NCBI GenBank assembly: GCA_946615495.1
Contig: CAMOHY010000018.1
Span: 1 to 16,438, forward strand
Length of the DNA: 16,438 nt
From: an uncultured Clostridia bacterium
Lineage (GTDB): Bacteria > Bacillota > Clostridia > Christensenellales > Aristaeellaceae
Direction: 5' to 3'
This document shows positions 6,549 to 13,698 of the stretch, piece by piece. Below the pieces are notes generated by a model that searched no databases, was not told where the DNA came from, and saw nothing but the letters and a program-made list of their open reading frames with translations. Positions within the stretch are counted from its first letter, which is position 1, and every line of letters starts with the position of its first letter. A program made the position numbers and the translations under genes.

Positions 6549-7493
6549 TCAGTATTTGATGGTGGGGTCCGCCAGGGCGTAAAGGATATCCGTAATCAGG
6601 TTGGACAAAAGCACCACCACGGCGGACAGCAGGCATACCCCCATGATGACGGGATAATTCCGGCTGAGCACCGCGTCCCACGTCACCTGGCCCAGGCCCG
6701 GCCAGGAAAACATTTGCTCCACGATGACCGCGCCGCCAAAGAGCGTGGGAATTTGCATGCCGGTTACGGTGATGATGGGCAGCAGCGCGTTCCGGAGCGC
6801 GTGCTTGCGGATAACGAACCTTCGCCCGATGCCCTTGGCCACCGCCGTGCGCAGATAATCCATTTCCAATATTTCCAGCACGGCGGAGCGGATATAGCGG
6901 ATGTTACCGCCCGCCACGCCCACGGCCAGCACCAGGGAAGGCAAGATCAAATGGCGCAGCACATCCCCGGCGCCGCCGCCGGTGCCGGGGGTGTACATGC
7001 CGCCGGAGGGCAGCCAGCCCAAGCGCACCGTGAAAAAATAGACCAGGATCAGGGCCAGGAAAAAGCCGGGGATGCTGGAAAACAAAAACGAGGTGGACAC
7101 CACGGCGTAATCCCGCTTCTGGTAGCGGTGCACCGCGCTGTAGATGCCGGCCGGAATGGCCATGAGCATGCCCAGCACCATGGAAACGCCCATGAGCAGC
7201 AGCGTTGGGCCCAGATGGCTGCCGATAATATCCGCCACCGGCTGGCCGCTTTTATAGGCATAGCCCAAATTGCCGTGCAGCACCTCCCTGAGCCAATTCC
7301 AATACTGCACGTACACCGGCTGGTCCAGCCCCCACTGAGCGGCGCGGGCCGCCACGGCGCCCTCCGTCATCCGGGGGCCCACCATCATGTCCAGCGGGCT
7401 GCCCGCCAGGCTCATGATGATGTAATCGATCACCGTAATGCCCAGCAGCACCGGGATGGCCAGGAGCAATTTTTTGAGTACATACTTCCACAT
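6549..7493 (-). CDS. oppB: Oligopeptide/dipeptide ABC transporter permease, DppB/OppB-like
   Basis: A 314-residue first permease of the peptide importer. The N-terminus MWKYVLKKLLLAIPVLLGITVIDYIIM is the family's helix 1. GLDQPVYVQYWNWLREVLHGNLGYAYKSGQPV is the expected extracytoplasmic region. The coupling loop is DYLRTAVAKGIGRRFVIRKHALRNALLPIITVTG, and FSWPGLGQVTWDAVLSRNYPVIMG plus the DILYALADPTIKY end are family hallmarks. The ATG lies three bases after the OppF-like ATPase stop, with GGGAGGAA inside the end of that gene, so translation is probably coupled. It lies between the ATPase and oppC in the same direction. Intact and of standard length. Confidence 0.93.
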   Translation of the reverse strand: MWKYVLKKLLLAIPVLLGITVIDYIIMSLAGSPLDMMVGPRMTEGAVAARAAQWGLDQPVYVQYWNWLREVLHGNLGYAYKSGQPVADIIGSHLGPTLLLMGVSMVLGMLMAIPAGIYSAVHRYQKRDYAVVSTSFLFSSIPGFFLALILVYFFTVRLGWLPSGGMYTPGTGGGAGDVLRHLILPSLVLAVGVAGGNIRYIRSAVLEILEMDYLRTAVAKGIGRRFVIRKHALRNALLPIITVTGMQIPTLFGGAVIVEQMFSWPGLGQVTWDAVLSRNYPVIMGVCLLSAVVVLLSNLITDILYALADPTIKY

Positions 7494-7496
7494 GGC

Positions 7497-8477
7497 TTAT
7501 TCCTCCCAGGCCTTCAAGCAGGCGGAAACATGGTCCTGCCGCCCCGGAACGGGCGAAAGCGCGCCCGAAAAGCGCTGGCATTCCGCCGTTTGGCAGGGGC
7601 ACCGGGGGCACAGGGGACACGCGCCCTCCGCCGCCTGCTCATCCACCTCTCCCCGAAGGGCCACCCGCTTTCTGCCCCGCCCGGCAAAGTCCGCCGACGG
7701 CGCCGCGTCCAGCAGGGACCGGGTGTAGGGATGGGCCGGATGATCGAACAATTCATCGGACGGGCCCATTTCCACGATCTTTCCCATATACATGACCGCG
7801 ATGCGGTGGCTGATATAGTGCACCGCACCCAGCCCATGGCCGATAAAAATATAGGTAAGCTTCAGCTTTTCCTGCAAATCCCGCAGCAGGTTCAGTATCT
7901 GCGCCTGCACGGACACATCCAGGGCGCTCACCGGCTCATCCAGCACGACAAGGTCCGGCGTCAGGCTCAGGGCCCGCGCGATGCAGATGCGCTGGCGCTG
8001 GCCCCCGGAAAATTCGTGGGGATAGCGCCTTTTCATGTCCGATGGCAGGCCCACCATGGAAAGCAATTCCTCCACCCGCGCGTCCACCTGCTTAAAGCTG
8101 CCCATGCCATGGTACAGCATGGGCTCCCGCAATATATCCTCCACCCGCTTCCGGGGATTTAAGGAGGACCCGCTGTCCTGAAACACCATTTGAAACCGGG
8201 GCCGCAGCCTGCGCCGCTCCCGCTCCGGCAGGCTGTCGATCCGCTGGCCATGGAAGAGGATTTCTCCCGCCGTGGGCTTTTCCAGGCACATGACCAGCCG
8301 GGCCACCGTGGATTTTCCGCAGCCGCTCTCCCCCACGATGCCGAAGGTTTCCCCCGGAAAAACGGAAAAGGAGGCCTCCTTCACCGCCGGAAAGGTGCGG
8401 GCAATCAGGCTGTTTTCCCCGGTGATCCTGTAATCCTTGCGCAGCTTGCGCACCTCTAAAACAGGCTGTTGGCTCAT
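7497..8477 (-). CDS. oppF: Oligopeptide ABC transporter ATPase, OppF/DppF-like
   Basis: A 326-residue ATPase driving peptide import with its OppD-type partner. Walker A is GESGCGKST (49-57), the signature is FSGGQRQR (156-163), Walker B is LVVLDEP (176-182) and the D-loop is SALDVS. The H-loop reads IGHGLG with His214 kept, where relatives usually have ISHDL. The C-terminal extension has the Cys motif CPLCPRCPCQTAEC, which in this family can hold an iron-sulfur cluster. The start is ATG 8477, which overlaps the OppD stop by four bases (ATGA) and has GGAGGGG just upstream. A longer in-frame start near 8531 lacks a ribosome binding site and adds a low-complexity Arg/Gly stretch. Same operon as oppD and oppB. 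Confidence 0.92.
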   Translation of the reverse strand: MSQQPVLEVRKLRKDYRITGENSLIARTFPAVKEASFSVFPGETFGIVGESGCGKSTVARLVMCLEKPTAGEILFHGQRIDSLPERERRRLRPRFQMVFQDSGSSLNPRKRVEDILREPMLYHGMGSFKQVDARVEELLSMVGLPSDMKRRYPHEFSGGQRQRICIARALSLTPDLVVLDEPVSALDVSVQAQILNLLRDLQEKLKLTYIFIGHGLGAVHYISHRIAVMYMGKIVEMGPSDELFDHPAHPYTRSLLDAAPSADFAGRGRKRVALRGEVDEQAAEGACPLCPRCPCQTAECQRFSGALSPVPGRQDHVSACLKAWEE

Positions 8478-9454
8478 GCGGCCCCTCCCCCTTCTCCCCA
8501 CACGCACCGGGACAGGTGGCCCGGCGCGCAAAGCAGCATTTGTTCATTGTTCCTTCCGGGACAGCTTTCGCCAAAGGGGCAGCGGGAGGCAAACCGGCAG
8601 CCCGTCAAATCGCCGTACACCTGGGGCACGAAGCCGGGAATGGAATAAAGCCGCCTGCTCCTTTCATCGTGCAGGCCCGGCACGGCCTGCAAAAGCGCCT
8701 TGGTGTAGGCGTGGGCAGGATGGGAAAGCAGGGTTTTTGTGTCCGCCTCCTCCACGCACTGCCCGGCGTACATCACCACCACCCGGTCCGCCATTTCGGC
8801 CACCACGCCGATATCGTGGGTAATGAGCAGGATGCTCATCCCCGTTTCATCCCGCAGGGAACGCAGCAGCTGCATGATCTGGTATTGAATGGTCACGTCC
8901 AGGGCGGTGGTGGGCTCGTCCGCAATGAGCAAGCGGGGCTGGCAGCTCAGCGCCATGGCGATCATTACCCGCTGGCGCATGCCGCCGGAGAGCATGTGGG
9001 GGTATTTTTTCATCACCCGCTCCGCGTCCCGGATGCCGGTGCGCTGAAGCAGGCGCACGCCCTCCTGCCAGGCCTTTTCCTTGGCATAGCCCAGGTGGCG
9101 GCGCATGCCCTCCGTCATTTGGCTGCCGATGGTGAACACGGGGTTCAGGCTGTACATGATATCCTGAAAGATCATGGCGATTTTCCGGCCCCGCACTTGG
9201 TCCAATTCCTGTTCGGACAGCGTGAGCAGGTTTTTCCCTTCAAACAGGATTTCTCCGCCCGTCACCTTGCCCTGGCGGGACAGCAGGCCCAGGATGGACA
9301 GGGCCGTAATGCTTTTTCCGCTGCCGCTTTCCCCCACCAGGCTGACGATTTCGCCGGGCTGCACCGAAAAGCCCGCGCCGCTGACCACCTGGGAAAAGCC
9401 CTTGCCCTGGCGGAAGGCGATATTCAGATTTTTAATTTCCAGCAGCGCGTCCAT
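8474..9454 (-). CDS. oppD: Oligopeptide ABC transporter ATPase, OppD/DppD-like
   Basis: A 326-residue ATPase, partner of the OppF-like subunit. Walker A is GESGSGKS (41-48), with the Q-loop in IAMIFQD, signature LSGGMRQR (155-162), Walker B LLIADEP (175-181), D-loop TALDVT, and His213 in ITHDIG as H-loop. The C-terminal CRFASRCPF...SC...C pattern is the OppD cysteine motif. The start is ATG 9454-9452 with AAGGAGG (minus strand, 9470-9464) 9 bases upstream; an upstream in-frame start at 9511 would translate an intercistronic hairpin and is rejected. It follows oppA after an 84-bp gap containing a G+C-rich stem. Its stop overlaps the oppF start. Confidence 0.93.
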   Translation of the reverse strand: MDALLEIKNLNIAFRQGKGFSQVVSGAGFSVQPGEIVSLVGESGSGKSITALSILGLLSRQGKVTGGEILFEGKNLLTLSEQELDQVRGRKIAMIFQDIMYSLNPVFTIGSQMTEGMRRHLGYAKEKAWQEGVRLLQRTGIRDAERVMKKYPHMLSGGMRQRVMIAMALSCQPRLLIADEPTTALDVTIQYQIMQLLRSLRDETGMSILLITHDIGVVAEMADRVVVMYAGQCVEEADTKTLLSHPAHAYTKALLQAVPGLHDERSRRLYSIPGFVPQVYGDLTGCRFASRCPFGESCPGRNNEQMLLCAPGHLSRCVWGEGGGAA

Positions 9455-9494
9455 CAGCGGCTTCCTCCTTTTCGCGGTACTGCCCGCAGGGCAA

Positions 9495-9525
9495 GGGCCG
9501 CCCCCCAGCATCGGGTCGGCGGCCC
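9495..9525 (-). other. Intercistronic stem-loop between oppA and oppD
   Basis: GGGCCGCC (9495-9502) pairs with GGCGGCCC (9518-9525) across a 15-base loop, between the binding-protein stop and the ATPase ribosome binding site. A small GCCC/GGGC stem lies directly after it in the direction of transcription. There is no T-run, so full termination is unlikely. Such structures after binding-protein genes commonly stabilise the upstream mRNA, giving more binding protein than membrane parts (family knowledge; inferred here). Confidence 0.5.
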
Positions 9526-9538
9526 CTGAACAAAACGA

Positions 9539-11119
9539 TTACTTCACGTCCCAATCCTGCACGTTCACGAAGGTGCCGAACACATTGGGATGAGCGCCCT
9601 CCAGCCGGTTATTCACCGCGCCCAGGGTGGCCAGCACCCAGCCGGAGATCATGGCCACATCCTCCTGCATGGCTTTGTCCACAATCAGGTACTGCTGGGC
9701 GATGGCGTCCACGTCGGTAAGCTCCTGGCTCAGGGCCAGGGCCGCGTTGGTTTCTTCGGTGGCATAGCCTGTCCAGCTGCCTTCGCCGCCCAGCAGCCAC
9801 ACCACGTCGGTGTAGGGGTCCACCGGGGCGTAGGTATATTCCACGCTCATGATATCGTGTTCGCCGTTGGTGGCCACCTCCATAAGGTTCGCCAGGGAAA
9901 CGGCGCGGATATCAATGTGCAGGCCCATTTCGTCCAGCAGGGCGGCATAGTATTCCACCGCCTGGTTGAAGGTGCTTTCCGCGCTGTTCACATACCAGGT
10001 CAGGCTGGTTTCCGCGCCGTCGGCCTTGGCCTCGGCGATCAGGGCGGCGGCCTTTTCCGGGTCATAGCCGGTCACGTCCAGGTCCTGGCTGAAATAAGGA
10101 GAAGCGGATACCAGGAAGCCATCCACCACTTCGCCGTTGCCGTTCAAAAGCGCTTCAAGCATGCTCTGGCGGTCCATGCCATACAGCAGGGCCTGGCGGA
10201 TGCGCGCGTCCGTCACCTTGGCGGTGTTGATGAAAATGGATTCATTGGTGATGGGGGTGCCGGTAACGGCGGTAACGTCCGGCAGGGCGCGCACGGCGTC
10301 GTAATCCTCCACGGGGATGGAGCCCATGGTCTGCTGCACCAGGTCAATTTCCCCGCTCTGCAATCCAGCCAGCATCTGGGCGGCGGCAACCACCTGAAGG
10401 TTCAGGTACTTGATTTTGGGCGCGCCCAGGAAATAGTTTTCATTGGCCTGATAATGCACATAGTGCTGCAGGTCCGCATCGGTGATGAAGTAGGGGCCGG
10501 AAATTACGTCGGGCTTATTGAACCAGGCGTAGGTGAGCAATTCTTCCCTGGCCACATTTTCCAGGATATGGGCGGGCACGGGGAAAAGATAGCGGCCAAA
10601 GTTGTTTTCAAAGGTGTACAGGGCGGTGGGCCACTTGGCGGTCACGGTGAGGGTCTTATCGTCGATCACCTTCACGCCGCTGATTTCCTTCGCGCCGGAT
10701 TCGATGAAGCCGTCGTCATCCGTGCCTTCCACGGAATAAAGGGGCAGGGCCACATTGGCGGAAACCGGGTCCGCGCCGATGGCCAGGGTGAAGGCCACGT
10801 CCTGGGCGGTGACGGGGGCGCCGTCGCTCCAAACGGCGCTGTCCTGCAGCTTGATGGTGAAGGTCAGGTTGTCCTCCGTGGTGATGGACTCAGCCAGCTG
10901 GGGCACAAATTCCAATTCGGCGTTCAGCTCCACCAGGGGCAGGAACGCCAGAGACACGGCGTATTTCACCACTTCCGTATTGTCCACAGCCAGCGGGTTC
11001 AGGGTGGTCAGCGTGCTGGTCACGCCGACTGTTACCGACTTTTCCTCTTCCGCCGCGGCAAAGCCGAACGCGGACAGCATGAGGGCCAGAGCCAGCACCA
11101 GGGAAAGCGCCTTTTTCAT
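9539..11119 (-). CDS. oppA: Peptide-binding protein, extracellular solute-binding family 5 (OppA/DppA-like)
   Basis: A 526-residue secreted binding protein of the peptide importer. A signal peptide MKKALSLVLALALMLSAFGFAAA-EEE ends at about residue 23 and has no lipobox cysteine. The mature part shows the family 5 layout: LNPLAVDN near the N-terminus, VPQLAESITTEDNLTFTIKLQDSAVWSDGAPVTAQDVAFTL as the signature block, then FINTAKVTDARIRQALLYGMDRQSMLEALLNG and GYDPEKAAALIAEA. ATG 11119-11117 has GGAGG eight bases upstream. It starts 33 bp after the amidohydrolase stop and belongs to the same transcript. The ligand is unknown; the amidohydrolase context makes short peptides or N-acyl amino acids plausible. 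Confidence 0.92.
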   Translation of the reverse strand: MKKALSLVLALALMLSAFGFAAAEEEKSVTVGVTSTLTTLNPLAVDNTEVVKYAVSLAFLPLVELNAELEFVPQLAESITTEDNLTFTIKLQDSAVWSDGAPVTAQDVAFTLAIGADPVSANVALPLYSVEGTDDDGFIESGAKEISGVKVIDDKTLTVTAKWPTALYTFENNFGRYLFPVPAHILENVAREELLTYAWFNKPDVISGPYFITDADLQHYVHYQANENYFLGAPKIKYLNLQVVAAAQMLAGLQSGEIDLVQQTMGSIPVEDYDAVRALPDVTAVTGTPITNESIFINTAKVTDARIRQALLYGMDRQSMLEALLNGNGEVVDGFLVSASPYFSQDLDVTGYDPEKAAALIAEAKADGAETSLTWYVNSAESTFNQAVEYYAALLDEMGLHIDIRAVSLANLMEVATNGEHDIMSVEYTYAPVDPYTDVVWLLGGEGSWTGYATEETNAALALSQELTDVDAIAQQYLIVDKAMQEDVAMISGWVLATLGAVNNRLEGAHPNVFGTFVNVQDWDVK

Positions 11120-11152
11120 TTTCTTCTCCTCCAGTATGAATGTTCGGTGGGA

Positions 11153-12283
11153 TTACTGTGTATCTGCGCAGGCCCTCCTGAGGGCCAGTTCAGCAAAGAA
11201 TTGGGCGGCGGGCCACAGGGCCGCCGGGTCCGCGGTGAACATGGGATGATGATTGGAATACCCGCCGCCGGTGCCCACCCGGATGAACACGCCGGGGCAG
11301 CGCTTCAAGTATTCGCTGAAATCCTCCCCGCCCATGGTGTTATCCTGAACGCCGACGGCAAAGCCCAGCCGGGCGGCGGTTTGGGCCGCGAAGGCGCACA
11401 GGGCTTCATCGTTGATGACCGGGCCGGGGCCGATTTCCCATTCCGTCTCCGCCGTGCAGCCAAAGCCCTGGGCCGTGCTTTGGGCCAAATCGTTCAGGCG
11501 GGCTATCATCTCCCGGCGAAGGCCTTCATTCAGCGTGCGCAAGGTGCCCTCCAGCAGCGCTTCCTGCGGCACCACATTCCATGTTTCCCCCGCCTGCACG
11601 TGGGTAATGGACAAAACGGCGGGCTCAAAAGCGTCCTTATAGCGGCTGACGAGCGTTTGGGCCGACAGCGCCAGCGCCGCGGCGGCGGGGATGGGGTCCC
11701 GGCCCAGGTGAGGATTGCCCGCGTGGGCGCCCCTCCCTTGGATGCGGATCATAAAGCGGTCCGGCGCGGCCATCACGGGCCCAGGCTTGATGCCCAGGGT
11801 GCCGGCGGGAAAGCCGGGGTAGGTGTGGCAAGCGTAAAACTCATTTACGTCCTGAAGCGCTTCCTGGGCCGCCACAACCCTGCCGCCCGCCGCGGTTTCC
11901 TCCGCGGGCTGGAACACGATTTTCACCGTGCCTGCCAGTTCCCTTTCCCGTTCCTTAATGAGCAGGGCGGCCCCCAGCATGCAGGCCGTATGAAAATCAT
12001 GGCCGCAGGCGTGCATTTTGCCCGCTTCCTGGGAAGCGTAGTCCAGGCCGCTTTCCTCCTGGATGGGCAGCGCGTCCATATCCGCCCGAAGGCCGATGAC
12101 CCGGCCGGGCTTCGCGCCGGGAAGGACGGCGATGAGCCCCGTCGGCAGCCCGGAGGGAAGAACCGCTATTCCCGCCCGCTTCAGCGCGTTTTCCACCAGG
12201 CCCGTGGTCCGCTTTTCCTCCATGGCCAGCTCCGGATGCCGGTGCAGCTCCTCAAAAAAAGCGCGCAGCTCTCCTTCGGTCAC
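11153..12283 (-). CDS. M20D family amidohydrolase (N-acyl amino acid / peptide hydrolase)
   Basis: A 376-residue dinuclear metal hydrolase of the HipO/AbgB/N-acyl-L-amino acid amidohydrolase type. Metal-binding and catalytic motifs are all present: GLRADMDALP with Asp68, MHACGHDFH (Cys93, His95, His98), QPAEE (Glu128-Glu129), His153 in ACHTYPG, and the C-terminal SNHHPMF. The dimerisation insert starts near residue 175 (MIRIQGRGAHAG). The enzyme would remove an acyl or peptidyl group from an amino acid in the cytoplasm. The start is GTG 12283-12281 with GGAGG seven bases upstream. It is the first structural gene of the opp operon, so hydrolysis and uptake are linked. An intrinsic terminator lies only 29 bases before its start, so expression depends on read-through. 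In Bacillus, related M20D enzymes deacylate N-acetyl-cysteine-type compounds. Confidence 0.9.
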   Translation of the reverse strand: MTEGELRAFFEELHRHPELAMEEKRTTGLVENALKRAGIAVLPSGLPTGLIAVLPGAKPGRVIGLRADMDALPIQEESGLDYASQEAGKMHACGHDFHTACMLGAALLIKERERELAGTVKIVFQPAEETAAGGRVVAAQEALQDVNEFYACHTYPGFPAGTLGIKPGPVMAAPDRFMIRIQGRGAHAGNPHLGRDPIPAAAALALSAQTLVSRYKDAFEPAVLSITHVQAGETWNVVPQEALLEGTLRTLNEGLRREMIARLNDLAQSTAQGFGCTAETEWEIGPGPVINDEALCAFAAQTAARLGFAVGVQDNTMGGEDFSEYLKRCPGVFIRVGTGGGYSNHHPMFTADPAALWPAAQFFAELALRRACADTQ

Positions 12284-12312
12284 GTTTCTCCCTCCGTATC
12301 CCCTGCTTCAAG

Positions 12313-12341
12313 AAAAAAGGGCCACCCTGTGCGGGTGCCCC
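12313..12341 (-). terminator. Leader terminator (putative attenuator) of the amidohydrolase-opp operon
   Basis: Read on the minus strand, GGGGCACCC, loop GCACA, GGGTGGCCC, then six T. The stem has one internal G-G mismatch (3 + 5 pairs). It lies after the small Cys-rich ORF and before the amidohydrolase start. There is no room for another promoter between it and that start, so transcription must read through it. It would also terminate transcripts arriving from the upstream amidase gene. Confidence 0.75.
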
Positions 12342-12370
12342 GAAAAAAACTTTCCCGGTTCTGGGCCGTC

Positions 12371-12463
12371 TTATCCGGCCCGGCAAGCGCACCATAAAGA
12401 AGGCCGCATAGCGCAGCCGCACATACAGATGCTCTCCCGCAGAGCGATCCGCATCATCTTCAT
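12371..12463 (-). CDS. Short Cys-rich leader ORF, 30 codons
   Basis: ATG 12463 to TAA 12371 encodes MKMMRIALRESICMCGCAMR followed by PSLWCACRAG. Five of 30 residues are Cys (positions 13, 15, 17, 25, 27). AGGAAG precedes the ATG by four bases and a strong promoter lies about 30 bases upstream. The stop codon lies in the loop of a small hairpin (GGGCC 12363-12367 with GGCCC 12377-12381), and the leader terminator follows within 30 bases. The bases TGTGCGG within the Met14-Gly16 codons (12417-12423) are perfectly complementary to CCGCACA in the terminator's 5' arm and loop (12328-12334). This layout fits a transcription-attenuation leader peptide. The alternative is a chance ORF or a tiny metal-binding protein. 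No homologue is recognised. Confidence 0.5.
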   Translation of the reverse strand: MKMMRIALRESICMCGCAMRPSLWCACRAG

Positions 12464-12493
12464 GGCACTTCCTTTCCTTTAAAATGCTCTTGC

Positions 12494-12522
12494 ATGATAG
12501 CATGAATTTCCCATCAAGTCAA
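12494..12522 (-). promoter_or_regulatory. Sigma-A promoter of the leader/amidohydrolase/opp operon
   Basis: On the minus strand TTGACT (5 of 6), a 17-base spacer and TATCAT (5 of 6), preceded by TG as an extended -10. It sits directly after the stop of the CwlD-like gene (12528). The predicted transcript would start near 12487 and cross the leader ORF and terminator before the amidohydrolase. Confidence 0.75.
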
Positions 12523-12527
12523 TAGGT

Positions 12528-13283
12528 TCACTGTTTTGCCAGTGTATTTTGCCGGGGGCTGAGGGCGGGCCCGGCCTCCTCCCCGGTGAGCGCAAAATAT
12601 TCCGCAATGCCATCGTGAATGGCCTGCGCCGTTTTTTGCTGGTATTCTGCTGTCAGCAGCAGCTTTTCCTCCCCCGCGTTGGAAAGGAAGCCGCATTCCA
12701 CCAGCACCGACGGCACGTCCAGCGATAAAATGAAATAATCCCCCGCCATGGCGGCGCGCTTTTTGGCCGGCTCCAGGGCCTGAATCAAGGCGCTTTGCAG
12801 GCAGCCCGCCAGCAGGCGGCTGCTTTCCTGCCCCGCCCGGTAAAACACCTGGGGGCCGGATTCCCGGCGGCTGCGGTATTCGTTCATGTGGATGCTCACC
12901 ACCATGTCCGCCCCGCCCTGCCGGGCCAGGTCCAGCCGGGCGGAAAGGTCCTTTCGCTTGTTTTCGCTGTACTGCGTATCCTCTTCCCTGGTCATAATAA
13001 CCTGGGCCCCGCTTTTTTCCAAAGCGCTTTTGAGCGCCTTGGCCACCTGCAAATTGATTTCCTTTTCCCACACGCCGGAATCCTTGGCCCTGGCCCCGCC
13101 GTCAATGCCGCCGTGGCCCGCGTCCACCAGAATCACCCGTCCCGCCAGCAGTCCATCGCCGCTTTGCTGCACGGGCCGGGCGGGCACCGCGGGCCGGGCG
13201 GGCCGGGGCCCAACCGCCAGCGCCAGCAAAAACACCCCCGCCAGGCCCAGCGTATACAAGCGGCTCTTCCATCGTCCGGTCAC
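12528..13283 (-). CDS. cwlD: N-acetylmuramoyl-L-alanine amidase, CwlD-like (Amidase_3)
   Basis: A 251-residue zinc amidase that cuts the bond between N-acetylmuramic acid and the stem peptide. An N-terminal signal/anchor segment (residues 7-25) is followed by a Pro/Arg linker. The Amidase_3 domain runs from about residue 49: VILVDAGHGGIDGGA (zinc ligand His57), VWEKEINLQVAKAL (Glu73), VVSIHMNEYRS (His132) and PSVLVECGFLSN (catalytic Glu196). GPQVFYRAGQESSRLLA and the size match CwlD, which makes muramic-lactam in the spore cortex of endospore formers (family knowledge), so sporulation is likely. The start is GTG 13283-13281 with GGAGG eight bases upstream. No convincing sigma-A promoter was found upstream; a sporulation sigma factor would explain that. 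It borders the DnaA-box region. Confidence 0.85.
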   Translation of the reverse strand: MTGRWKSRLYTLGLAGVFLLALAVGPRPARPAVPARPVQQSGDGLLAGRVILVDAGHGGIDGGARAKDSGVWEKEINLQVAKALKSALEKSGAQVIMTREEDTQYSENKRKDLSARLDLARQGGADMVVSIHMNEYRSRRESGPQVFYRAGQESSRLLAGCLQSALIQALEPAKKRAAMAGDYFILSLDVPSVLVECGFLSNAGEEKLLLTAEYQQKTAQAIHDGIAEYFALTGEEAGPALSPRQNTLAKQ

Positions 13284-13343
13284 TCTTCTCGCCTCCCTCC
13301 CTATGCTATGCGGGAGAAGAAAGGGGCTATGTTGTCAAGTCAA

Positions 13344-13359
13344 AAAAGTTTGAACTTTT
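13344..13359. repeat. 16-bp palindrome upstream of the cwlD-like gene
   Basis: AAAAGTT-TG-AACTTTT is a perfect 7-bp inverted repeat with a two-base centre, 61 bases before the amidase start and 23 bases left of the first DnaA box. It has the form of a repressor operator. No partner is identified. Confidence 0.35.
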
Positions 13360-13381
13360 CTTCATTTGTTTTCCCCACCGG

Positions 13382-13675
13382 TTATCCACACCTTGAATAT
13401 TCAGAATATGCAATTTTTATGCAGTATATACATTTTCAATTTCAGGAAACACCCGTCTGCCCGCGGCTTGCGCCCCCGGCGCCTCCCGTCCCCGCCGCTT
13501 TTTATGCGGAATACGAAAAAAAGAGCGGCTTTCCACATTATCCACAGAGTTATCCACAGAAAAAGGGGAAAAAAGCCCCGTTTTCGGGGGATTTCCCGTT
13601 CCGATTGTGGATAACTTTTTCAATTTTCCAACTTATCCACATTTTTTTGCGCGGGAAAAAGCGGTTTTGTCCACA
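13382..13675. other. DnaA-box cluster (putative replication origin or DnaA titration site)
   Basis: Five perfect consensus DnaA boxes (TTATCCACA): plus strand at 13382-13390, 13538-13546, 13550-13558 and 13633-13641, and minus strand at 13606-13614. One-mismatch TTGTCCACA lies at 13667-13675, and a weaker CTTTCCACA at 13529-13537 abuts the second perfect box. Boxes 2 and 3 are 12 bases apart in direct orientation. A 9-mer should occur by chance about once in 130 kb counting both strands, so five in 260 bases is a real functional signal. Genes on both sides point away from the cluster. Neither dnaA nor dnaN nor rpmH is in the window, so the site is either an origin away from dnaA or a secondary DnaA-binding locus. 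Confidence 0.85.
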
Positions 13676-13698
13676 CCCTTTTCCCTCGTTTTTCCGCT

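Noticed and set aside
9590..12397. A 935-codon open frame on the plus strand opposite oppA and the amidohydrolase
   Set aside because: It is the complement of two well-supported genes, has His/Gly-rich low-complexity content typical of antisense frames in G+C-rich genes, and lacks a ribosome binding site.
12300..12527. T-box riboswitch in the opp operon leader, prompted by GGGTGG near the terminator
   Set aside because: The leader is only about 190 bases, the conserved T-box 14-mer and stem I features are absent, and the GGGTGG is simply the terminator's 3' arm.
13303..13338. TTGACA plus TAGCAT on the minus strand as the cwlD promoter
   Set aside because: The spacer would be 24 bases, and the -10 lies almost on the ribosome binding site. 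A sporulation sigma factor promoter remains possible but is not demonstrable.
13572..13590. CCCCG-TTTT-CGGGG hairpin that reads as a terminator with a T-run on the minus strand
   Set aside because: No minus-strand gene lies upstream that would need it. It sits inside the DnaA-box region and may be incidental or part of that structure.
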